From Galbitalea sp036495225 (GTDB lineage Bacteria; Actinomycetota; Actinomycetes; Actinomycetales; Microbacteriaceae), in contig DASXNG010000170.1 in the NCBI GenBank assembly GCA_036495225.1, positions 1 through 5,772 on the forward strand: a stretch of 5,772 nt of DNA. Direction: 5' to 3'. Both the position numbers and the translations under genes were made by a program. The notes under the pieces are model-generated. The model did not search any database. It was not told the DNA's origin and saw only the letters and a program-made list of their open reading frames with translations. Positions 1-4,664 of the stretch are shown one piece after another. Positions within the stretch are counted from its first letter, which is position 1, and every line of letters begins with the position of its first letter.

Positions 1-77
1 TACTCGTGCCCATGCTCACGGACCATCCGCACCGCACGCTCACGCACCTCAGGTGAAAATTGACTCGGTCTTCCCAT
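1..77 (-). CDS. IS3-family transposase OrfA, N-terminal fragment (cut by window edge)
   Basis: The visible 25 codons read MGRPSQFSPEVRERAVRMVR and then EHGHE. This is the typical N-terminus of the small OrfA protein of IS3-family elements, which carries a helix-turn-helix that binds the element's ends. In this family OrfA is normally fused to the DDE catalytic OrfB by programmed -1 frameshifting. That part lies beyond base 1 and cannot be checked. The ATG at 77-75 has a good ribosome binding site, AGAGGA at 90-85, seven bases upstream. The gene begins about 50 bases inside the element's terminus, which is normal spacing for this family. It points the same way as the ATPase gene upstream, so read-through could reach it. 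The family call is from N-terminal sequence alone; intactness of the element is unknown. Confidence 0.85.
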   Translation of the reverse strand, partial: MGRPSQFSPEVRERAVRMVREHGHE

Positions 78-105
78 GCTCCAATCCTCTCAAGAAATGG
101 AGTCT

Positions 106-118
106 CCGGGAATCCCGG
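106..118. repeat. Short perfect palindrome within the IS end
   Basis: The + strand reads CCGGGA, one central A, then TCCCGG, giving six-base arms with no mismatch. It lies within the terminal region of the insertion sequence, between the outer end and the OrfA ribosome binding site. In RNA a loop of three would leave a five-base-pair stem. No U-run follows it in the minus-strand transcript, so it does not look like an intrinsic terminator. It may be part of the transposase recognition end or may dampen transcription entering the element; both are inference. Confidence 0.6.
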
Positions 119-136
119 GGCGGTTCACCAGGCCCG

Positions 137-2344
137 CTAGCGGCTCGCATACCTCAATCGCAGCGCGTTGCTGATCACTGAGACCGACGAAAAACTCATC
201 GCCACCGCGGCAATCAGCGGGCTCAGCAGCCAGCCGGTTAGGGGATAGAGCACGCCCGCTGCCAGCGGTATCCCCAGCGCGTTGTAGACGAACGCGAAGA
301 ACAGGTTTTGGCGAATGTTGCGAACGGTCGCGCGGCTCAATTCGCGGGCGCGAACGATGCCACGCAAGTCGCCCTTGACGAGGGTGACCTGCGCGCTTTC
401 GATCGCGATATCGGTGCCCGTGCCCATCGCGATCCCGACGTCCGCGCGGGCAAGTGCCGGGGCGTCATTGATCCCGTCGCCCGCCATCGCGACGCGTCGG
501 CCGTTCTCCTGAAGCCGCGCGATGGCGGCGGCCTTGTCGGCTGGCTGCACTCCCGCAATGACCTCATCGAACGGCAGGCCGCGCGCGACGGCCTCGGCGG
601 TCGTGCGGTTGTCACCGGTCAACATGACAAGCCGTAGTCCCTCTTCCTTCAAGGATTTGAGTGCCGCGGGAGTGGTCTCCTTCAGCGGATCACCCACCGC
701 GAGGACGGCGGCGAGTCGCTGCTCGACGGCAAGAAACATGACAGTCTGACCCTCACGTCTCAGGTCTTCGACCTCGCCCTCGACAGCATCGAGCGCCACC
801 TGCGCATCTTGCATCAACGATGCGTTGCCCAGCATCAGTATCTTGCCGTCCGCGTTACCTTTCACCCCCTGCCCCGTAATCGAATCGAACTCGGTGACTT
901 CAGTCGGCGATACCCCACGCGCTACCGCGGCATTCAAGATGGCATGCGCAATGGGGTGCTCGCTGGCGCGCTCGAGTCCGGCTGCAAACCGCAATGCCTC
1001 CTCTTCGGTAAATCCGCCCTGGGCAATGACGCGCGTGAGCGTGGGTTTTCCCAAAGTTAGTGTCCCGGTTTTGTCGACCACGAGGGTATCGACGGCGCGC
1101 AAGGTTTCGATCGCCGTGGCGTTACGGAACAGGACGCCTAGCTGGGCACCACGACCGCTCGCCACCATGATCGAAATGGGAGTGGCAAGGCCCAATGCAC
1201 AGGGACAGGCAATGATCAGCACAGCAACCGCATTGACGACCGCAAAGGCGAAACGCGGCTCGGGGCCGAAGAGCAACCAAACACCAAAAGTCACGATCGA
1301 AGTGGCGATGACGGCGGGCACGAACCAGGCCGCTACGCGATCCGCCAGACGCTGCAACGGGGCCCGCGAGCGCTGCGCTTCGGCCACGAGAGCGACGATT
1401 TGTGCCAATAGCGTCTGCGCACCGACCCGCTCGGCCTCGATGACGAGAGCACCGGTCTGGTTGACGGTGCCGCCGACGACGCGAGCACCCGCCGACTTCT
1501 CCACCGGTAAGGGCTCCCCCGTGAGCATCGATTCATCGACGCTGGATTGCCCGCTCGCCACGCGAGCATCGACCGGAATCTTCTCCCCAGGTCTGACTCG
1601 GACCTGATCGCCCACCGCGAGAGATTCGACCGGGACTTCCTCTTCTGCCCCGCCCGCCCCAATTCGTCGCGCGGTTTTCGGTGTCAGATTCAGCAGTTGC
1701 CGAATCGCCGCCCCGGTACGCCCGCGGGCGGTGAGTTCCAGCCACTCCCCGAGCAACACGAGCACGATGACCACTGCGGAGACCTCAAAATAAACCCCGA
1801 CCATGCCGTGATCATCCCGCATTTCCTGGGGAAACAGGCCTGGCGCAAATGTTGCGACCAGGCTGTAAGCGAACGCCACGAGCACACCCAGGCCAATCAA
1901 CGTGTACATGTTAGGAGTGCGTTCGATGATTCCGAGCCAGCCCCGACGGTAGTAAGGGATAGCGGCCCATAGGACCACTGGCGTGCTGAAGGCGAACTCG
2001 AGCCACTGCGCAGTCCGAGCGCCGGCAAGGCTCAGCGCCAAGCCGGTCAGGTGGGGCACCATTGCAATCAACATGACGGGGAGCGCGAGAGCAAGCGCGA
2101 GCCAGAAGCGACGTCGCACGCTGCGGAGTTCGGTGTTGTCTTCGTTCTGCGTCGGCATTAGTGGCTCGAGCGCCATGCCGCACTTCGGACAACTTCCCGG
2201 GCCGATCTGCCGGACCTCGGGGTGCATGGGACACGTGTAGATCGCGCCACCAGCGACCTCGGAGGGGGGCGGTGGTAACACAGAGTTAGATCCGCCACCC
2301 GCGTGGGCATGTGCCCCGTGGTGATCCTTGCAACACGCGTTCAT
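137..2344 (-). CDS. copA: Cu(I)/Ag(I)-exporting P1B-1-type ATPase with N-terminal heavy-metal-binding domain
   Basis: This 735-residue inner-membrane pump should use ATP to export monovalent copper (or silver) from the cytoplasm. Order: a Cys/His-rich tail (C4, C5, H8, H9, H12, H14); a compact metal-binding domain at about 36-62 with CPMHPE and CPKCGMALEP (C38, C52, C55) instead of the usual MxCxxC HMA domain; membrane segments near 80-100, 114-131, 146-166 and 183-201; the actuator TGE at 275-277; segments at 341-360 and 368-388, the latter with the CPC metal site at 380-382; phosphorylated D424 in DKTGTLT; the HP dipeptide at 463-464; GDGINDAP at 622-629; and two last segments with YN (687-688) and MSFSS (716-720) plus N726. 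CPC, YN and MxxSS together are the established Cu(I)/Ag(I) signature. All catalytic motifs are intact and length is normal. The ATG at 2344 overlaps the regulator's TGA and has its own AGGAG, so it is preferred over an in-frame upstream start at 2407 inside the regulator gene. The symbol is by family; a SilP-like silver pump is a close alternative. Confidence 0.93.
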   Translation of the reverse strand: MNACCKDHHGAHAHAGGGSNSVLPPPPSEVAGGAIYTCPMHPEVRQIGPGSCPKCGMALEPLMPTQNEDNTELRSVRRRFWLALALALPVMLIAMVPHLTGLALSLAGARTAQWLEFAFSTPVVLWAAIPYYRRGWLGIIERTPNMYTLIGLGVLVAFAYSLVATFAPGLFPQEMRDDHGMVGVYFEVSAVVIVLVLLGEWLELTARGRTGAAIRQLLNLTPKTARRIGAGGAEEEVPVESLAVGDQVRVRPGEKIPVDARVASGQSSVDESMLTGEPLPVEKSAGARVVGGTVNQTGALVIEAERVGAQTLLAQIVALVAEAQRSRAPLQRLADRVAAWFVPAVIATSIVTFGVWLLFGPEPRFAFAVVNAVAVLIIACPCALGLATPISIMVASGRGAQLGVLFRNATAIETLRAVDTLVVDKTGTLTLGKPTLTRVIAQGGFTEEEALRFAAGLERASEHPIAHAILNAAVARGVSPTEVTEFDSITGQGVKGNADGKILMLGNASLMQDAQVALDAVEGEVEDLRREGQTVMFLAVEQRLAAVLAVGDPLKETTPAALKSLKEEGLRLVMLTGDNRTTAEAVARGLPFDEVIAGVQPADKAAAIARLQENGRRVAMAGDGINDAPALARADVGIAMGTGTDIAIESAQVTLVKGDLRGIVRARELSRATVRNIRQNLFFAFVYNALGIPLAAGVLYPLTGWLLSPLIAAVAMSFSSVSVISNALRLRYASR

Positions 2345-2742
2345 TTCGTCTCCTGGGTCAAAGCCCGCAGGATCGGGCAGTCCGCGGCACGTCCATGGCC
2401 CGGACATGCATCGATGAGCGTTGCCAATCCGTCGCGCACGCGTACGAGGTCTGCGATGCGCGTCTCCACATCGCGCAGCTTCGCCTGCGCCGACCGCTTC
2501 ACGCGCCCGACATCACGTTGCGCTGAAAGTGCCAGCAGTTCCTTGACCTCTTTCAACGTGAAGCCAAGTGCCTGCGCGCGACGAATGAAGCGCAGCCGTG
2601 CCACCTCGAGCTCGCCATAGCGTCGATAGCCGGACGCCAGTCGCCCACGAGGTTCCAGGAGCCCGTTGCGCTCGTAATAGCGCACCGTGTCGATGCCGAC
2701 GCCACCGCGCTTAGCCAGTTGCCCGATGCCCAGTGAATCCAT
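2341..2742 (-). CDS. MerR-family heavy-metal-responsive transcriptional activator (CueR-like)
   Basis: This 133-residue dimeric regulator should bind the stretched promoter just upstream and, with metal bound, untwist it for RNA polymerase. The N-terminal winged helix-turn-helix is clear: IGQLAKRGGVGIDTVRYYER at about 6-24, then the GYRRY wing around 38-42. A long dimerisation helix spans roughly 75-110, and the metal loop has two cysteines, C113 and C122, in the context DACPGHGRAADCPIL. By ungapped eye alignment to CueR, the residue that is Cys in Hg/Zn/Cd sensors and Ser77 in CueR is Val78 here, which favours monovalent Cu or Ag. The loop, however, has eight residues between the cysteines, where E. 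coli CueR has seven. The ATG at 2742 has AGAAGG eight bases upstream. A TTG at 2769 in the same frame is rejected because it precedes the predicted transcription start. The gene overlaps the ATPase gene by four bases. The family is certain; metal specificity is inferred. Confidence 0.92.
   Translation of the reverse strand: MDSLGIGQLAKRGGVGIDTVRYYERNGLLEPRGRLASGYRRYGELEVARLRFIRRAQALGFTLKEVKELLALSAQRDVGRVKRSAQAKLRDVETRIADLVRVRDGLATLIDACPGHGRAADCPILRALTQETK
2349..2354 (-). promoter_or_regulatory. Ribosome binding site that fixes the ATPase start
   Basis: AGGAGA reads down the minus strand from 2354 to 2349, close to the ATG at 2344-2342, with five bases between AGGAG and the start codon. It lies inside the last codons of the regulator gene. 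With the ATGA stop/start overlap it indicates translational coupling and selects the 735-residue form over the 756-residue one. Confidence 0.8.
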
Positions 2743-2750
2743 GTTGAGTA

Positions 2751-2756
2751 CCTTCT
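2751..2756 (-). promoter_or_regulatory. Ribosome binding site of the MerR-family gene
   Basis: AGAAGG on the minus strand sits eight bases before the ATG at 2742-2740. It supports that ATG against the non-ATG start 27 bases farther upstream, which has no comparable site. Confidence 0.7.
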
Positions 2757-2758
2757 CG

Positions 2759-2768
2759 TGAGGCCTCA
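2759..2768. repeat. Perfect 10-bp palindrome over the predicted transcription start
   Basis: TGAGGCCTCA is its own reverse complement. It lies just past the -10 of the metal-responsive promoter and covers the expected transcription start near 2763. It does not resemble the operator dyad. It may be chance in GC-rich DNA or a secondary protein site; nothing here decides. Confidence 0.45.
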
Positions 2769-2769
2769 A

Positions 2770-2800
2770 CCATAAACCCGGGACCCTGGTCCAGAGTCAA
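2770..2800 (-). promoter_or_regulatory. MerR-type promoter of the regulator-ATPase operon
   Basis: On the minus strand a -35 box TTGACT (2800-2795) is followed by 19 bases and a -10-like TTATGG (2775-2770). If TTTATG is taken as the -10, the spacer is 18. Spacers of 19-20 bases, longer than the optimal 17, are the hallmark of promoters activated by MerR-family regulators, which shorten the effective spacing by DNA distortion. The predicted transcription start is near 2763, giving a leader of about 20 bases before the regulator's ATG. Regulator and ATPase would share this promoter, making the regulator autoregulated. This is pattern recognition, without a matrix score. Confidence 0.85.
2776..2797 (-). 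promoter_or_regulatory. Operator dyad within the promoter spacer
   Basis: The spacer holds an inverted repeat with ten-base arms, ACTCTGGACC and GGTCCCGGGT, around a two-base centre AG. Eight of ten positions pair, including the five inner ones (GGACC/GGTCC). Its location between -35 and -10 is where MerR-family dimers bind, so it is the probable site for the protein encoded directly downstream. Binding by that specific protein is inferred from adjacency. Confidence 0.82.
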
Positions 2801-2840
2801 GCCTCGGGGCTGCGCGCGAATTCGCCCAGCAAACCGGTAA
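2801..2840. other. Short intergenic spacer between the kinase stop and the metal-responsive promoter
   Basis: This is the only separation between the upstream signalling unit and the cop-type operon. It contains a perfect palindrome GCGAATTCGC at 2816-2825, nested between GCTG and CAGC on the minus strand (2830-2809), so a hairpin could form after the kinase stop. No T-run follows it, so I do not call a terminator. Read-through from the kinase gene into the metal operon is therefore possible. Confidence 0.5.
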
Positions 2841-4607
2841 TCAGGCCCCCGCGCCCCGCGTCGCGCTAGACGCCACCGGCAGCGCCGCGAGCAGCTCCGT
2901 GAGCTTGTCCAGGTCCAGCGGCTTCACCAGGTGAGAATCGAACCCCGCCTCCTGTGAGCGGCGGCGATCCGAATCCTGGCCCCAACCGGTGAGGGCCACC
3001 AGGGTAATGCGCTGCCCCCAGGGCTGCGCACGGATCCGGCGCGCTACCTCGTAACCGTCGAGCTTCGGCATGCCGATATCCAGGAGCGCCACTTCCGGGC
3101 GGTGCTGCTCCGCGGATTCGAGCGCCACCGCGCCATTGGCGGCGGTGTAGACCTCGTGCCCACTGAGTTGCAGTAGGGTTGCGAGGCTCTCGAGGGCGTC
3201 GTTGTTATCGTCGGCCACCAGGATGCGGCGTTGTGTGCGGGCGGGCCCTTCTGGGTTCGTCATCGACTGCTCCAGCGCGGATAGTTGCTGTATTGGTTGG
3301 CCGGACTCGACCGTCTCCCCTATGAACAACGGAAGACGGATTAAAAACTCACTGCCCTTGCCGAGGCCGTCGCTACGGGCGCTTACGCTGCCGCCGTGCA
3401 TTTCGACGAGCCTCTGCACCAGCGCAAGCCCGATCCCGAGGCCGCTTTGCGGCGGACCCGACGTCCTATCGAGCTGCGTGAACAAGTTGAAAATCATCGG
3501 CATGAGTTCTGCCGGAATGCCGATGCCGTTATCGCGGACCCGGATTGCCACCTCGGACCCGCTCTCGGTGGCGGCGAGTGTGACATGACCACCCCGCTCC
3601 GTGTATTTCGCGGCATTGCCAAGCACGTTGCCCAGCGCCTGCACCAGGCGCGTGGGATCGCCGAGCACGGCCAGTATTCCCTTCGGAACCTCCACCGTAA
3701 GCTTGTGCCCACGTTCCTCGAACAACGGCTGCACCGTCTCGACGGTCCGCGTCATCAGCGTCTCGAGCTCGATGACTTCCTTGCTCAGGTTGATCTTGCC
3801 GCGGGTAATGCGCGACACATCGAGAAGATCGTCGACCAGCCGTGTCAGGTGCGCGAGTTGCCGTCCGATGACGTCACGCGACCACGTGAGCTGCGGATCC
3901 GCAAACGACTGACGATGCATGAGCTGCACGGCATTGTGGATCGGCGCGAGCGGATTGCGGAGCTCGTGCGCGAGCATGGCCAGGAATTCGTCCTTGTGAC
4001 GGTCGGCTTCCTTTAGAGCGAGCTCGACCCGCGTGCGTTCCGCGACTTCTGTCTGTAGCGAGCGGTTGGCCGACTCGAGCTCCTGGTTGGCCCGTTGCAG
4101 AACCCGGTTGAGAGTCTCCAGCTCGCGCGTTTTCTCCGCCTGCAGGGTGGTGTTGGCCTCGGCGAGACGCTCGTTCGCATGTGCGAGCGTACGGTTGAGC
4201 ACCTGGAGCTCACGCCGCTTGGTGTAGAGCTCGATGAGCACCGCGACTTTGCTACGCAGGATCTCGGGCACGACCGGGATGGACACGTAGTCGACCGCGC
4301 CCACCTTGTATCCCTTGAGGCGGTCGAGCTCGCTCACGTGCACGCCGGTCACGAAGATGATCGGCGTTCTCTCGAAGCGCGGGTGCTGGTGGATGAGGGT
4401 CGCCGCCTCGAAGCCATCCATGCCAGGCATGCTGACATCGAGGAGCACGACGGCGAACTCCTCTTTCATGAGTTTCTCGAGCGCCTCGAGACCCGAGCCG
4501 GCCCGGACCAGATTCTGGCCGAGCTCGCTCAGGATCGACTCATAGGTGAGCAAGCGGGCAGGCTGGTCGTCGACCAGCAGCACGTTCACCTTTTCGCTCA
4601 TGCCCAT
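2841..4607 (-). CDS. Soluble hybrid sensor histidine kinase: REC, coiled coil, HisKA, HATPase, REC
   Basis: This 588-residue protein has no membrane segment and should act in the cytoplasm as a phosphorelay node. Order: an N-terminal receiver (about 6-125) with VDDQ and phosphoacceptor D57 in LLDVSMPGMDG; a coiled coil (about 130-205); HisKA with H214 in MLAHELRNPLAP; HATPase with N-box N327/N331, DNGIGIP at 359-365, FNLFTQLDRT near 373-382 and GLGIGLAL at 390-397; and a C-terminal receiver (about 460-570) with ADDNND, D510 in LLDIGMPKLDG and K562 in VKPLD. The N-terminal receiver has Ser109 (codon 4281-4283) where the conserved switch lysine belongs, so its phosphorylation behaviour may be altered. 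ATG 4607 is chosen because GGGAAG lies seven bases upstream. ATG 4601 and GTG 4640 are alternatives; the GTG would add 11 residues. The gene begins 57 bases after the upstream signalling gene stops and probably shares its transcript. Signal and target are unknown. Confidence 0.93.
   Translation of the reverse strand: MGMSEKVNVLLVDDQPARLLTYESILSELGQNLVRAGSGLEALEKLMKEEFAVVLLDVSMPGMDGFEAATLIHQHPRFERTPIIFVTGVHVSELDRLKGYKVGAVDYVSIPVVPEILRSKVAVLIELYTKRRELQVLNRTLAHANERLAEANTTLQAEKTRELETLNRVLQRANQELESANRSLQTEVAERTRVELALKEADRHKDEFLAMLAHELRNPLAPIHNAVQLMHRQSFADPQLTWSRDVIGRQLAHLTRLVDDLLDVSRITRGKINLSKEVIELETLMTRTVETVQPLFEERGHKLTVEVPKGILAVLGDPTRLVQALGNVLGNAAKYTERGGHVTLAATESGSEVAIRVRDNGIGIPAELMPMIFNLFTQLDRTSGPPQSGLGIGLALVQRLVEMHGGSVSARSDGLGKGSEFLIRLPLFIGETVESGQPIQQLSALEQSMTNPEGPARTQRRILVADDNNDALESLATLLQLSGHEVYTAANGAVALESAEQHRPEVALLDIGMPKLDGYEVARRIRAQPWGQRITLVALTGWGQDSDRRRSQEAGFDSHLVKPLDLDKLTELLAALPVASSATRGAGA
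4047..4220 (-). repeat. Tandem 29-residue coiled-coil repeat inside the hybrid kinase
   Basis: Two adjacent 87-base units (4134-4220 and 4047-4133) encode similar segments: RELQVLNRTLAHANERLAEA in the first and RELETLNRVLQRANQELESA in the second. Sixteen of 29 positions are identical by eye, with the pattern LNR-L--AN--L--AN--LQ-E in both. The segment links the N-terminal receiver to the HisKA helices. It is probably a signalling helix that transmits the receiver state to the kinase. Similarity is clearer in protein than in DNA, so the duplication is not recent. Confidence 0.7.
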
Positions 4608-4614
4608 GGCGGTA

Positions 4615-4620
4615 CTTCCC
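4615..4620 (-). promoter_or_regulatory. Ribosome binding site deciding the hybrid kinase start
   Basis: GGGAAG on the minus strand lies seven bases before the ATG at 4607-4605. The alternative GTG codons at 4640 and 4637 have a G-rich stretch practically touching them, which is too close to be a good site. Confidence 0.6.
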
Positions 4621-4664
4621 GACCCCTTCAGGCTCACCACTCCCCCCGTTTGCAGTGCGTCACT

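Larger units (their letters stand above)
1..127 (-). mobile_element. Terminal part of an IS3-family insertion sequence
   Basis: Read on the minus strand, the segment starts TGAACCGCCCCGGG at base 127, continues through CCCGGAGACTCC, and reaches the OrfA start 50 bases later. The terminal TG and the GC-rich end are what I expect of an IS3-family left inverted repeat. The exact edge is uncertain by about three bases: a TGGTGAACC reading would put it at 130. The other terminus and the target-site duplication are outside the window. The ATPase stop codon ends at 137, so the element sits only about 7-9 bases past that gene and leaves its reading frame intact. Confidence 0.75.

Noticed and set aside
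825..1607. 260-codon open frame on the + strand
   Set aside because: It lies wholly opposite the well-supported ATPase gene, matches no family I recognise, is rich in Ala/Arg/Thr/Ser as expected of antisense frames in GC-rich DNA, and has no credible start context.
2345..2407. 21-residue N-terminal extension of the ATPase
   Set aside because: It would lie entirely within the regulator gene. The internal ATG at 2344 has a strong AGGAG and the stop/start overlap typical of coupled genes, and the extension has no metal-binding character.
2743..2769. Nine-residue N-terminal extension of the MerR-family protein from a TTG
   Set aside because: The TTG lies upstream of the predicted transcription start near 2763, so the operon's own promoter could not express it, and MerR proteins usually start just before the helix-turn-helix.
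2809..2830. Possible intrinsic terminator after the kinase stop
   Set aside because: A hairpin with GCGAATTCGC can be drawn, but it is interrupted by unpaired bases and no T-run follows on the minus strand.
3396..4016. 206-codon open frame on the + strand
   Set aside because: It is antisense to the hybrid kinase, with composition dominated by Arg, His and Leu and no domain pattern.
4608..4664. Separate promoter for the hybrid kinase
   Set aside because: I see no paired -35 and -10 boxes in this short spacer; co-transcription with the preceding gene is simpler.
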